A stretch of DNA of 64,000 bases from Cutaneotrichosporon cavernicola (taxonomy: Eukaryota; Basidiomycota; Tremellomycetes; Trichosporonales; Trichosporonaceae): positions 2,604,001-2,668,000 of the forward strand of contig NC_083396.1 in assembly GCF_030864355.1 (NCBI RefSeq), in the 5' to 3' direction. Numbering within the stretch: the stretch's first letter is position 1; every line of letters begins with the position of its first letter. Position numbers and translations under genes: made by a program. Positions 1 through 11,210 of this stretch are shown here, piece by piece. A model generated the notes under the pieces. It ran no database searches. It was not told the DNA's origin and saw only the letters and a list, made by a program, of their open reading frames with translations.

Positions 1-175
1 GGATGGCGAAGGGTTCACATGGGAGACTCTCCGATGTTGGCAGGCGATAGCGAGTGGGCAATGTGATGCGAGCCGAACGTGATCTCGAAGTTTGCAGCTC
101 GGTAAAATCAGGGCTCGAGTTGTCAAACACACCGAAATAGGTCACCGCACTAACTGCCGTCGGATGCCGAGATGG

Positions 176-1510
176 CTAGTCGCCACGAGCACGCCGGCCG
201 CGACCCGTCTGCGAACCTTGGATCCGGCTCCAGTCGCTCTCACGTTCAAGGATCGTGGCCTCCTCCATTCTCTTCATGTCGTTGAGGGCTTTGCCAAGTA
301 CCCATCCAGACTGGACAGTCGCTGTGCGCTTCCCACCAGCTGTGGCCTGCGCCGCCGCTGGCCCGCTGGCATTCGCCAAGCCGGTGCCGGTGCCTGCTGC
401 CGTTCCAGCCTCTTTGTCGCCATCTGCACCCTTGCCTCGCCCGCGCTTCGTGCTCTGCATGCTGGCCTGGAAGCCGTTTGGTGGTGGTTTGACTGTCAGC
501 ACGGATGAATCCCGGCTGAGGATATCGTCCGTGTTGATAACAGCGAGTTGTGGGGCCAGTAAGTTGTGGAGCATCAGGTCGTCACTGTTCTTGGGCCCCT
601 CCGGGGGGCTCGACGTTCCCGAGTCACCACCGCTGCGGAGGTTGAGCGGCGTATCAGTGCGCGATGATACCGAGCGAGGCTCAGCACGGTTGATGATCGG
701 GGCGCGGCGTGGACGCGGGCGAGTCTGTGCCTCGAGAAGTGCCTCTGGACAAGTTAGCTTGCTGCTCGTCGGCGACTTGGAGTTGGGAACGGGGCCATTT
801 CCGACAGCTGGTGCCGCTAGCCATTGCCGAAACTCACCAGAAACGATGTCCCCTCCTTCCTTCTCCGCCGTGAGCTTGCGCCGACGTTCGTCCATGGCGG
901 CAAGTAGCCGTGACCGGATTTGGTCGCGAGCCTCCCAGTACTGCTGCTCAATATGAGCTCGTTCGCTCTTGTACATTCGCTCTGCCTGCTCAGATCTGAT
1001 GGTCAGTCACGTGCTCGTTCCTTAACCAAGCCCTAACAACCTCCCTCCACCAGCATCACCCCAATCTGCGCACTCACGCGTACTCGTAATGCGTCTCCGA
1101 TCTTTGGAGGAACGCGTCGCGCTCGATAGACTTGGGGTACAGGCGGAGAAGGTACTTCTGCGACGTGGGCGGCTGAGTGTTGACAGCCTTGTTCTCGTTG
1201 TGGTACTCCTTGTATTGTTGGGAGAATTTCCTAGGTCGTCAGTGGGCGCACAAACGCCATCCATCCTCAACCACATGCTCTCGTGGCACCGTACGCGCGT
1301 GATGCGTGTTACTGCAAGCTGCGATTGCGCAAGGAAGGTGAGTCGAAGGAAGGCTACTCACTCGTCACGGTGCTGCCAGCTTGTGCTGTGGAGAAGCTCT
1401 ATCTTGTTGACAGTTTCGCGTCGCTTGCGGTCGCGCTTCGACTCCGCCGCTTGAGGTGGGAGGAGGTTTGAAGGCGGCGCAGCGTGGGCCGAGGTGTGAG
1501 GTCTGGACAT
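176..1510 (-). CDS. Sds3-like subunit of a histone deacetylase co-repressor complex
   Basis: Three exons are supported (1510-1362, 1230-1078, 995-176), giving about 373 residues. The first 130 residues carry the Sds3-like signature: a basic KRDRKRRE stretch, a charged helical segment containing KFSQQYKEYHNEN, then a long coiled coil (ERMYKSERAHIEQQ to RRRKLTAEKEG). In this family (Sds3, Dep1, BRMS1) the coiled coil holds together the Rpd3/Sin3 deacetylase complex, so a nuclear repression role is inferred. The remaining 240 residues are low-complexity, Ser/Gly/Ala-rich and poorly conserved. The third exon joins in phase only if the acceptor at 996-997 is used. The gene diverges from SFT2 across about 320 bp that would hold both promoters. 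The family call is fairly sure; orthology to Sds3 rather than Dep1 is not. Confidence 0.75.
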
Positions 1511-1831
1511 GGATGCTGTCTGATTGAGGTTGGATGGATGTGGTCAACAATGGAGGAGAGGGGGGTGTCGTGATCAACAGTGGTTGAGCACTTAGGATGA
1601 TCTAAATGGTGCACTCGAATAAAGTTGGTTCAACCCGTCATGGTCTGTGCGACGGTGGGTGGCGGACAGGCACATGCGCCATTTGGCCACCACCACCTGG
1701 CCACTACTACTGTACACAGACAGACCGTGTTAACTTCACCGCTTCGACTCATCCACTCCATCTCATACTCCCAATATCCATTCCTCCTCATCTCAAACCA
1801 ACCAAACTCGCCTTCACCACTCACCGGCGCC
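1511..1831. promoter_or_regulatory. Shared divergent promoter region, Sds3-like / SFT2
   Basis: These 321 bp separate the two start codons of divergently oriented genes, so both promoters must lie here. The SFT2 side is pyrimidine-rich just before the ATG, as is common for fungal genes. No TATA box stands out. No specific factor site can be named. Confidence 0.45.
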
Positions 1832-2689
1832 ATGTCCGCCAACGCGGCCAACTCTTTCCATTCCCAGCTCTCAGGCTTTCGCTGGGCGAACTCGGTCCAG
1901 GACGATTCGGCTGGCTCGACCAACAACAATTCCTCTGGCAACATGTTCAGCCGCACATGGAATAGTTTCAGTGGCTATATCCCTCTGAGGAACGAAGGAC
2001 AAAGCGCTGAGGAGGAAGCGTATTTTGCACTCTCAGTAAGTAATCGTACACTACTTTTGGGCTTCAACAACTGACACTGGGGATTCCCTGCTGACGGCAG
2101 CGATGGGAACGGTGAGTGCACAGACAGCGCGCGGGAGCCTGCTGAGACCGTACAGCTTCTTGGGATTTATTGCATGCTGCCTCGGAGGGATGGCCTGCTT
2201 CGCTATCGCGTTCCTCTTCCTCCCCATCCGTGAGTAACCACGTACCCCGAAAGGACATTAACGAGACTAACTCGTACAGTCGCTGTCAAGCCGCGCAAGT
2301 TTGCACTAGCCTTCACCCTTGGATCGATCCTCTTCATGATGGGTTTTGCCATCCTACATGGCCCCGTGAACCGTGAGGGATCCTGCCTACACTTACTGAC
2401 CTCGCAGATCTCAAGCACATCATCTCAGCTGAGCGCCTGCCGTTTTCTGTCGCGTACTTTGGCTCCCTGGGCCTCACTCTCTTCTTCGCCATCGGTATCC
2501 GCAGCACGATCGGAACTCTCGTCGCCGCCATCGTTCAGGTGAGCTTCAATGTCATGTCAGACTCCAAACTGACATCAGGTGGTTGCTCTGCTCACATATC
2601 TTGCTGCGTACTTCCCCGGCGGCGTCACGACTCTGCGCTTCGGTGGACAGATGGCGTTTCGCGGAGCATCCAATGTACTTCCGTTCTAG
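1832..2689 (+). CDS. SFT2: Sft2-family Golgi vesicle transport protein
   Basis: Six exons give a small four-TM protein. An N-terminal soluble part of about 70 residues is rich in Asn and Ser. It is followed by the family sequence ALSRWERFLGF and hydrophobic helices ([55 protein letters not shown] and a last helix). Sft2/Got1 proteins sit in Golgi membranes and help fuse endosome-derived vesicles with the Golgi. The end of the protein, [10 protein letters not shown], lies in the cytosol by family topology. The second exon, 2101-2111, is only 11 nt; without it the frame is lost and the conserved WER residues disappear. The ATG follows a pyrimidine-rich leader. The function call rests on strong family resemblance. 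Confidence 0.88.
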
Positions 2690-2845
2690 ACATGTCATAT
2701 GTATCACATTCTCGGTGCACCATAGACCATAGATGTTGGGTTGCTGAGATGAGATGGGGTGTCAACAAAATACTTCCGTCCGCGGTGGAGGTGGTCGTCA
2801 CGCCGAGATGTTCCAAGTTGAGCATCACACTGTCTCACTCAACTC

Positions 2846-4022
2846 ATGCCGGCGCCCGCTTCTGGAGGTGCTGACACCTTGTCAATCCCTTCCCGGCTAT
2901 CACAAACGTGGGTTACACATTAAAAACATCTGTTAACAAGTAGCCTCGAGCACCAAGGAGCAGTCAATGTTGTGACGTACAATCACGGAGCGAAGTACCT
3001 CCTCTCGGGCTCGAGCGATAGGACGATCAGGCTGTGGAACCCGATACTGGGCAAGGAGATCAAGTCCTACAAGGGCCACGCACACGAGGTCCTTGCGCTG
3101 GACATGTGAGTGATTGTCCTTCTTCACCCTCCTGGACCTTCCTCTGATGCCAGCTCGCATGACAATGCGCGCTTCGCGAGCAGCGGTGGCGACAAGATGG
3201 TGCTCCTGTGGGATGTGATGAGTGGGCAAGTCCTCCGGCGCTTACAAGGCCACTTTGGCAAGATCAACGCGGTTGCGTTCAACAACGATGGCGGAATCCT
3301 CGCGAGCGGTGAGCTTATGCCTGGTATGCGGCTGACATGAAGCGGGGTTCGACGCCAAGGTCATGCTCTGGGACATGCGATCGCAGGCGCGGGACCCATT
3401 GCAAACGTTCAAGGATGCGACTTCGTCCATCACGAGTTTGACGATTCCACCAGACTCTGTTGAGGTCATCGCGGGCAGCGCAGACGGGCACGTACGCGCG
3501 TATGACCTGCGAATGGGCAAGGTATTCGAGGACTGCATTGGACGTAAGTGCTTGGGCGTGACGGGAGTTGATGACAGATCCCGTATTAGCTGTGACAACC
3601 TCGCCCTCGAATCACCGCGAGACGATGCTCGTCACCTCAACCGACGGAAAACTGCGTCTTTTCGACCGCATGAACGGCAAGGTAGGGTTTTTAGGTGATA
3701 AGAGCTGACCGCGAGGTCCTCCAGACGTTCTCAGGTCACAAAGTTGCGCAGACACGGTCCAAGCCGGCGTTTAACCGTGGCGAAGGAGCAGTGATTGCCG
3801 GCGACGAGGATGGCAATATTTGGAGCTGGAATGTCCTGGACGCCAAAGCGCTGAACAACGGACCAGCACAGGTGCACAAGAAGGCAATTACATCCGTCGT
3901 CACCAACCCGAACGGGCGAGAGATGGTGACGTGCAGCCTCGGTGCGTACCTGTGATCTGCGTCGCTTCTGTGACTTGTGCTGACCATGCGCAGACGGCAC
4001 AATCAAGATCTGGAGCAAGTAG
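2846..4022 (+). CDS. WD40-repeat protein of the WDR83/MORG1 type
   Basis: After splicing this encodes about 300 residues made almost entirely of WD40 blades, for example LLSGSSDRTIRLWNP, FASSGGDKMVLLWDV, DAKVMLWDMRSQ, VRAYDLRMGKVF, LRLFDRMNGKVL, GNIWSWNVLDA and the last blade GTIKIWSK. Blade order and phrases such as GGDKxVLLWDVxSGQV and RxYDLRMG match WDR83 (MORG1), a scaffold that tethers MAP kinase modules and is also found with spliceosomes. The first exon, starting at 2846, encodes a short Ala/Ser/Pro head and splices into LEHQGAVNVVTYN. At least six exons are needed. The protein stops directly after the last blade, as in the family. It sits downstream of SFT2 in the same direction with a 156-bp gap. 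Whether the fungal protein binds a kinase module is not visible. Confidence 0.82.
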
Positions 4023-4379
4023 GAGTTTGGATCGACTTAGACGGCGCCAATGCGCGAATCGTAAACTGGCCGTCATTGCCCTCTTTGGCGCAGGGCCTGT
4101 ATGTACCACCAACTTCCATATCTCACTCGGATCCTTCCATGTCTCAGCTCGGATCCTCGGTCCCCGGAACGGGATGAGTCCGACTCACACGCCACAAGAT
4201 CTGTCAACATTACGCCGCACAGACTACATGTATTGTGCGCCACAACTGACTGGAGCCCAAAGTCTCACGCCACGCCTTGGCCAAACATCAGGACCAACAA
4301 CAGCAACCTCTCACTGTCACTATCACCACTTCCACATCCATCTCAGTGCGAACATCTTCGTCGTTCTAACTAAATCAAA
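4023..4379. other. Intergenic, no gene seen
   Basis: These 357 bp lie between the WD40 gene and a small membrane protein gene. The last part is rich in short pyrimidine runs and probably holds the downstream gene's promoter and leader. Confidence 0.4.
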
Positions 4380-4728
4380 ATGGAGGTGTCCTTCATAGTG
4401 TACATCTGTACGTGCGTGTGGATCGCGCCGTTTGTTGACCCCAGCTCTGGCCTTCTTCACCTTGTTCGGTCTAGTCCTTGTACTGCTGCTGCACCTTTTG
4501 CCGTCTGCGATGACCGGTATCCCAACTATCAAGCGGATCAATACAGTGCTGTTCATGTTGGTGATCAACGCGGCCGTGCGCTGTGCTATTGCGGCCGTAG
4601 ATGTCACCGCAAACAGGAGCTCAAGCCGCTCAGCCTGTTCCATCGATTCCATCTGGTGAGTTGGGTCCTCCAGCGGAAGGGGTTGCAGAACTGACAACAG
4701 GACTATGTATACAACATACGTTGTGTAA
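4380..4728 (+). CDS. Small two-TM membrane protein, unrecognised
   Basis: An ATG at 4380 opens a short exon encoding MEVSFIVYI; a GTACGT donor then splices to an exon that begins LAFFTLFGLVLV. The product has two hydrophobic helices (about residues 10-30 and 43-62) separated by PSAMTGIPTIKRIN, then a short Ser/Arg-rich tail. A last small intron beginning at the GTGAGT at 4658 is likely; otherwise the frame stops after DSIW. The length is about 83-100 residues. Resemblance to any named family is not clear. Splice sites and two clean membrane helices favour a real gene, but small hydrophobic frames arise by chance, so confidence is limited. Confidence 0.4.
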
Positions 4729-5824
4729 ACAGCAACAACATTACAGGCACGTAGGTTGGATGGGACGCGTGCGACTCCGTGTTTCCCGGGTCAGCTGGGC
4801 CCTGCCCGCCGCCGTGGTAACTGGGCAACGGACTTGGTCCAGTGGGCCTAAGGAATGTTGCGATCAACCCCGATGGCTCGAACGCGGAACCCGTTTCAGC
4901 GAGTTTGCTGGGTGCTGGGTTCTGGAAGAAGTCTTCGCAGTGGCCCCAGTCATAGCCTGCTAGATGATGTGGGGACGGTGGGCTGGGTGCCTTCTCGAGG
5001 GAGGATGTGTGTGCTGTTGAAAGCGGTCAGATCAAGCACAGTGTGTTTTGTGGTCAAAAGAGTGGGGCAGTTCCGAAACTGAAAGAGTGGACCCAGGGTC
5101 ATGTCGGTTTCATTATAAGCATTCTGAATTGGTTAATCCACGGGTTCAGAGCATGCATCGAGTCGCCGATCAAACCAGCAGGCTAACGCGCCCGGCGGCA
5201 GGCGGACGGCGGACAACCATTGCATCTGTGGATCCATCGGAGAACTGGATGACGCCTCAAGCCTCAAGCCTCAAGCCTCAAGTCTCAAACCTCAAGCCAA
5301 GTCGGCGCTCACCATTCCGCAACGGAACGAGGAATGAGACTAATGTCGAACCCTCGAAGCGATGCTTTCAAAGACTATACTCTCTCTCAGCACACGCACC
5401 TCTTCTCTACCAAAGTTTCAGTCGGGCGCAGCCGTGACCCGAATGATGCGCTGATGGCACTGGCACATACTGCAGGCGCACCCTCGCCACCCCGCAGCCA
5501 AACTTGGTCTCATGACAGCCGAACTCGCCGCACTCGCAGCACCCTCGTGCACCAGTACAGCTTGCCTTCCTCGTTATGACACAGCCGACGTCAGCATTTG
5601 ATCTGCGCATCCCGACAAAGCAGTGACATGCCTGACCTGACAGGCCACCGGACGGACGCCCGAACAAGATCTGACGCACTGACCTTCCATTACACGTCTC
5701 CTTGCTAACCCCCCTCCCCCTCCCCAAGCATGGCAGAAATCCCCCATCTCATTATCATCCATTCTTCTCTTCTCTTTGCCTTTTTCACCACCCTTCCTTG
5801 ATCCTTGGATCCTTTGCCAACACC
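4729..5824. repeat. Intergenic stretch with a CCTCAAG heptamer tandem repeat
   Basis: No gene is seen in about 1.1 kb. Between about 5255 and 5298 the 7-bp unit CCTCAAG is repeated about six times, with one or two base changes in the last copies. The final 130 bp before 5825 is strongly pyrimidine-rich and is likely the leader and promoter of the next gene. Confidence 0.5.
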
Positions 5825-6447
5825 ATGCTCCTCATCGCCCTCCTAGCGTTCGCCGTCGTGCGCGCACAGGCACCCACACCCATCTCGGCCCTTTCTGTCT
5901 CTTCCTCTCAACCTTCCTCCCCACCTTTCCCCATCCTCACATCAACCATCTCCTCCGCGGTCTCTAGGCCTCCCACTTCAGCGCCAGTCTCGGCCTCGGT
6001 CTCATTGTCGAGCGCGTCAGTTCTCCCCTCCATCACCTCCGTCAAACCCATCGTGACGATAACAATATCGGGCGCGAGCATCCAGACCAGTCCCCCCAAC
6101 TCCAGCTCTAGCTCAGAGATGAAGGGAGGCTCAATCGCGGCCATAGTCCTCGGTATCATCTGTGCCCTCGAGGCTATTGTCATTGTACGTCTTGCTTCTT
6201 ATCCGGCTAACGAAAGGTTATCCTCGCCCTCCGCACGCGCAACCTCGCTCGCCGCTCGGCCCACCTCGCCATGACCCTCCGCGACCGTCCCCCGCCCGCT
6301 CCACCTATCATGACTCCCATGGCCGTCCCGCTCATGAAGCCCATGAACGTCGTGCACCACGTCGCGCCGCCCACGACTATCGTGCGCAAGGTCAGTCGCA
6401 AGGCACCGCCGAAGTATGACGACGACGACAAGAAGGAAGTGGTGTGA
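5825..6447 (+). CDS. Secreted/single-pass membrane protein with Ser/Thr-rich ectodomain
   Basis: The ATG at 5825 starts a typical signal peptide (MLLIALLAFAVVRAQ, with cleavage likely after the Ala/Gln). About 85 Ser/Thr/Pro-rich residues follow, likely heavily O-mannosylated, then one membrane helix (GSIAAIVLGIICALEAIVIV, continuing ILAL) and a basic, then Pro-rich and Asp/Lys-rich cytosolic tail ending KKEVV. One 32-nt intron (GTACGT...AAG, near 6187-6218) lies inside the membrane helix codons. The shape matches fungal wall-stress sensors (Wsc/Mid2 type), but no WSC cysteine domain is present, so a sensor role is only inferred. A pyrimidine-rich leader precedes the ATG. The protein is not recognised as a named ortholog. 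Confidence 0.65.
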
Positions 6448-7764
6448 TCTAAGTTATGATGAGGGATAAAGGGTAAAGGGGAGGGGAAGGGATAGACACT
6501 GTGGGAACGGACACTTTGTGTAGCTGTGCATTTTATCGGCCACACGGCACGGTCATTACTTTGTATTACATGAATCGTTGTATGTTGGGGTTCTCGGGGC
6601 CTTCGCGATGTCACGCCATCACCTTCTCGCCCGAGAAGCAACTGGCATGCGGCGACCACACACCTGCACTCTTTGCGCATGAACCCGGCTCCGCTGTGGT
6701 GCATCGCATTCCCTTCCTTCCGTAAGCTCTCTGTCGGATGCTTTCTGCCGAAGACAACTAGGCAGCATGTTGGCCACGTGCTCTTAGAACTCGACCTTGG
6801 CGCGCACGCCATGTCGAGACGCTTCAGTTCGGTCATCAACTCGTCGAAGTGTTCCTGGTCGAGGCCCGCGACATGGTGCAGATTGTACCCATGGCAACTG
6901 GCAACTTGCAGTTGGAAACTGGGAGTGCCAAGTGTGACGCTCAAGCTGGAGATCTGGACAATGTGCCAACTGGATGGTTAGTCGGTATGACAACAAGTTG
7001 AGATTAGGAACCAAACGTGGCGTGAGCAATTTGCAGTTTCCCTCTCAGAACCGACCGGTTTCACAATAAATAGTGTATATACATTAACTATGCCGCGCCA
7101 CCGCCAGCTGGCGTTGCAGCTCAACAATCACTGCCCTATTGGACGTTGGTTGGTGGGGAGAGGCCACGTCCCTCTGCACCGCTATGTTGAATATTCGAGA
7201 GTGGCAATGAGGGGGGCGCGCTCGACTGGACCACCAGTGTTACCGCCTTTACAGAGAATTTGAGGGTTGGCAGAAAGTCGGTTTAAAGGGAATGGTCCCA
7301 ATGTGAATGAGCGTTGTCTCCTGGCAGCCAGCTGTAAAGGCAGGCACTGGTCTCCATCACGTGCAACTGATAACGGGCTTTGTCTTGGATCCCAGCTCAT
7401 TGTGCGCCACCGTAACCTCGGCTTTTCCCCTACTTTATTCCCTACGGTCCAACTGCATCACTTCCGCCACGGATTCGCGGCCTGGCAATCCGCCTCATCC
7501 TGGTCAAAGTTGGGCGCCCCGTGGCTTAGGGCTATCCGAGCGTCACAAGTACTTCTCCACTTATCGTACACGGACATTCGCGTGGCGCGACGGCGACTAA
7601 CAGCCACATATCAGGCATCGCACGGATAGTACATGATCCAAATCCCTGAAAGTCGTTGTAAGTCTTCTACAACGCCCGAGATCTGTCATTCAACTCGCAC
7701 TTGATTAATCCACCTCCTCTCACCTCTCGGGCACTACCTATACATCCTTGTCTATCACAACTTG
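6448..7764. other. Intergenic, no gene seen
   Basis: This is 1.3 kb between the convergent ends of the membrane protein gene (+) and VMA13 (-). Short frames exist on both strands but none has splice logic or a recognisable product. The 3' UTRs of both flanking genes must lie at its edges. Confidence 0.4.
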
Positions 7765-9433
7765 TTACTTCAACCAGTGCTGGCTCATGATCTGCTGCAC
7801 AGCCATGAGGGCCCAGTACCGCACGTCGGGGTTCTCGCTAGTCATGAGCTGCATGACGCGCGTCTTGCCGTTGCCCTCGTTGAGGAGCTGCTTGCTCTTG
7901 TCTCCGCCGTACTTGACGAATTTGGCGACGTCGTTGCAAGCAACGGCCAGCACGACGGGGTCGTGCGACGTGTTGAGCAACTCGATGAGGCGGCGCACGA
8001 GCTTGCCGTTCGCCTCGGTCTGGATGCGGCCAACCTCGAGGCGCCAGAAGTCGTCGCTCTCGTGTGCGGGAGACCAGACCAAGTGACCAGACTCGAGCTC
8101 GGAGACGTACTCGTCAAATGTCGTCAGGCCCTCGAGGCGCTCCTTAAGCTCTTCCTTAAGGAACTGGAGGTCCTCGACCACGTCCTCGTCGCTCCACTTG
8201 CGCTCGGTGAGAGAGTCGACAAAAGGGAGCAGGCGCACGACGAACATTGACGGGAGGTTCTGCGAGGGTGCAAGAGTAAGCAGGTTCTGCTGTCAGCTTG
8301 CTTTTCAGGTGATTGAGCTGGGGAGGCTTCAAAATGGCTTGGCCAAGGAAGCAGACGACAGGAAGCAAGAGTGAGCCATCGCGCAGCCCTTCGCAACCAA
8401 GCACAACTACACTCACCCGGAACGTGGCCACGATCACACGGATGACCTTCTCCTTAACGGCCGATTTGGCAATCTCGGTGAACAGCGCAACGATGTCGTA
8501 CTTCTTGTCCAACCCCTCAGCGGCGTTCTGCTCAAACGATAGCTGCCAGATGCACGAGATGGCCCCGTACTGCTGCTGCGGCGAGATGTTGTCCTTGAGC
8601 CACTTAACGAGACTGCTGTCAGCTATGCCAAGCTAACCGCAACTCACCCCGAGATGCAATCGCCCTGCTTCCACACCGCGGAGCGGAACTGTTTCTTGCC
8701 CAGAACAGCGTTGAGCACCTGCGTCGCAATGTCGCGGGACTGGAGGTGCGGGCCGTTGATAAACGACGCGAGCGACGTGAGCAGAGTGGGGAGAAGCTCG
8801 TCCGGGAAGTCGGTCGAGTCCGTCCTGCTATCAGCTGCGTAATGGGAAAGCTAAAGCTCACGCAATGAGGAGCGCCAATATCCGAAGGCTCTCGAGGTGG
8901 ACAAACTCCTCATCCGTGTCCATCGTGAGGCACTTGACGATGGGCTGGTACGGGTCGAGCGGGTTGTCCTTGCGAAGGTCGTGGAAGTAGTGGAACGCCT
9001 TCATGTCCGCGAGCATGACCGAGATGGACACGAGAACGGCCTGCACCGTGTCGACGCGCTGCAGTTTACGCAGCAGGTCGATGTAGAGCTTGGCATACTG
9101 CGCGCCCTCGGTAGCGATCTTGTGGCCGCGTTGTGAGAGGGGCTGGAGTCAGCTTGTTCAGGCAATGAGCTGGGACACGCGTCTTCCATTATACGGCGAC
9201 GTATGTTGTTGCGGTACACCGCGCTCTGCGAGCACACTCACGAGCCTGTCAAGAGAACGGATGAGGGTGCATTCCTCCTGCGACAGCAGCTTGGCGCGCT
9301 GGTAACCCTGGCGTCAGTAGGCAGCATTAGCCTTCCTCACCTCCCAGGGGATCTGCCTGGCAGCGAGCTTGGAGAGCTGGTCGTCCAGGTAAGGGCTGAA
9401 GAAGGGCGGGGGGATTACTTCGACGGCTGCCAT
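7765..9433 (-). CDS. VMA13: V-type proton ATPase subunit H
   Basis: Six exons (9433-9341, 9307-9242, 9142-8862, 8824-8648, 8612-8417, 8259-7765) join in frame to about 435 residues, the usual size for subunit H. The sequence is an all-helical armadillo-type repeat protein. Characteristic stretches are IPWEGYQRAKLLSQEE near the start, QQQYGAISCIWQLSFE in the middle and the C-terminal block DFWRLEVGRIQTEANGKLV followed by HDPVVLAVACNDVAKFV and MQLMTSENPDVRYWALMAVQ. Subunit H joins V1 to V0, activates ATP-driven proton pumping at the vacuolar and Golgi membranes, and silences free V1. The start MAAVEVIPPPFF is chosen because it is the only ATG before the first donor. It diverges from SPP2 with 204 bp between the starts. 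Confidence 0.95.
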
Positions 9434-9637
9434 GGTGCCGAGGTGTGAGATGTACCGCCGGCGATGGTGTCGAGATGCAACGGTGACGGCTGGCTGGATG
9501 GGTGGGATGGTGACGCACAGAGTGGGGGTCTAAATGTAGGTACCATATAAGTTGCCTCCACTGATCCATCCCTTCGCCACCAACATCTGCAATCCAAACA
9601 CCCATCAACCTTGTCCAACACCAAAACCACGGGCATC
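9434..9637. promoter_or_regulatory. Compact divergent promoter VMA13 / SPP2
   Basis: Only 204 bp separate the two start codons. An AT-rich motif, CCATATAAG at 9542-9550, is about 90 bp from the SPP2 start and could serve as a TATA element for that side. No factor site is identified. Confidence 0.4.
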
Positions 9638-10960
9638 ATGAGTAGGCCCGTGTCTCTCGCCGTGAAGCCGCCTGGCACGAACAAGTCGACATGGAGCGCG
9701 CCGAGCCAGCGCATCTTCGCCGACGACTCGGACGAGGAGGGCGACGCCTTCACCTCGGCGTCGGGTAGCCGCCCAAAGCCCAGGGTCAAGGCTGAGGACG
9801 AGCGCATCGAGGGCTTTGGGAACGGACGTAAGGTTGGCCGCCGCTCCCCAGAGCCGCTCGTTATCGCAGCGCTGCCGAACCGCGACTGGCGCGCCGTCAC
9901 GACGCAGGCACGGCGTCCAGGATACCGTCCAGAACGGCGGGATGACGAGCCGGTGGTCACCCACGAGCGGACGGGCGACGAGCCGCAGAGGCGCGGACTG
10001 CGGCGTGCAGACGACATTGACCCAGATTATGACAACGACCGTAAGCCGGCGCCAGCTGAGCTCGTCGCCGCCGAAATCAAGCAGGAGACCAAGGCCGAAA
10101 CCAAGCAGGAGACCAAGCAGGAGGTGAAGGAGGAGGAGCGCAAGCCCCTCACACTGGATGAGGAGGCGCTTGCGGCCGTGCTCGCTGGCGACCGCCCCGT
10201 CTCGGACGCGCAGCGGCTTGCGGACGATCTGGTGATCGAGAGCGCGGCGGACCGCAACGTCATGACGGAGGACCAGGCGCTCGAACGCCACCTCGACGCG
10301 CTCCCCGAGGAGAGCACGTTGGACGACTACGACGCTGTGCCGGTTGAAGCGTTCGGCGCAGCCATGCTCCGCGGTATGGGGTATGATGCGAAGAACGACA
10401 CACCGATGCACGTGCCCAAGCCCCGACCGGCACTGCTAGGCATCGGCGCGACCGCTCTGTCGTCCGAGCTCCCGCCGAGCCGGAAAGACCCGAAGAAGCG
10501 GCGAGAGGAGCGCGCTACTCGCGGCGGGCGCGGGTTCAATGCTGCCGCGCTCATGGTACGCTCGAACGGTCCGAGCCGCGAGGCAAGCATTGCCAGAGAG
10601 GACTCGAGGGAAGCGAGCCGGTCCCGCGGCACCAGCCCGGGCGAGAAGCGGCGGAGAGACGACGGCGATTCCCGTGACAGTAAGCGACGCTACGATAACC
10701 GCGACGACAGGGATCGCAGACGCACGGACGAGCGCGATACCCGCGACCGTGATCGCGACGGCAGACGCTATGAGACGGAGGAGGAGCGTGCACGGCGCAA
10801 GGCGCGTGAGCGCGAGAGCGACAGAGACAGAGACGACCGTCGAGACCGTGATCGCGATCGTGAACGGTCTCGTCGTGACGACCGCGACCGGGACCGCAGC
10901 CGATATGAGGACAGGAACAGGCGTGAGCGCGACCGTGATCGCAATCGCGACCGCCCCTAG
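9638..10960 (+). CDS. SPP2: Pre-mRNA splicing factor of the Spp2/GPKOW (G-patch) family
   Basis: A single exon of 440 codons starts at the ATG at 9638 (MSRPVSLAVKPP). In the middle, around residue 235-270, is the Spp2-type G-patch: VPVEAFGAAMLRGMGY, then a Pro/Arg linker RPALLGIGA. Spp2 uses this G-patch to bind and activate the DEAH helicase Prp2 before the first splicing step. The N-terminal part has the conserved short sequence IAALPNRDWR found in GPKOW/MOS2 proteins. The last 120 residues are a nearly pure Arg/Asp repeat (RDRDRD, RRDDRD), longer than in budding yeast Spp2 and typical of intron-rich fungi. A KQETK repeat at about residues 148-165 is low complexity. The GC-rich antisense frame of 268 codons over the same region is a shadow. 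Confidence 0.85.
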   Translation: MSRPVSLAVKPPGTNKSTWSAPSQRIFADDSDEEGDAFTSASGSRPKPRVKAEDERIEGFGNGRKVGRRSPEPLVIAALPNRDWRAVTTQARRPGYRPERRDDEPVVTHERTGDEPQRRGLRRADDIDPDYDNDRKPAPAELVAAEIKQETKAETKQETKQEVKEEERKPLTLDEEALAAVLAGDRPVSDAQRLADDLVIESAADRNVMTEDQALERHLDALPEESTLDDYDAVPVEAFGAAMLRGMGYDAKNDTPMHVPKPRPALLGIGATALSSELPPSRKDPKKRREERATRGGRGFNAAALMVRSNGPSREASIAREDSREASRSRGTSPGEKRRRDDGDSRDSKRRYDNRDDRDRRRTDERDTRDRDRDGRRYETEEERARRKARERESDRDRDDRRDRDRDRERSRRDDRDRDRSRYEDRNRRERDRDRNRDRP

Positions 10961-11210
10961 AGCATTGTACTGTAGAGCATCGTAGAGCAGCATTCCAGCA
11001 TGTACCCATGTACCACCCTCCTTACGACGTCACTCAAGAGCGCGAAGCGACAGCCTCTGCCGCGTCCTTGACTCATGGTACAATGTATATTACATGTGAC
11101 CTCTACACAATTAGTATATGTACATGTGGTGCGTCGTGCGAGGAGTGCATGGATGAAAGGCGGCAACTGGCATGCCTGCAGCGCCGGAATGATGATGGGA
11201 TTGACTCTTC

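Noticed and set aside
9605..10411. 268-codon minus-strand frame opposite SPP2
   Set aside because: Arg/Leu/Val-rich shadow of a GC-rich gene; no motif, and the plus-strand G-patch is clear.
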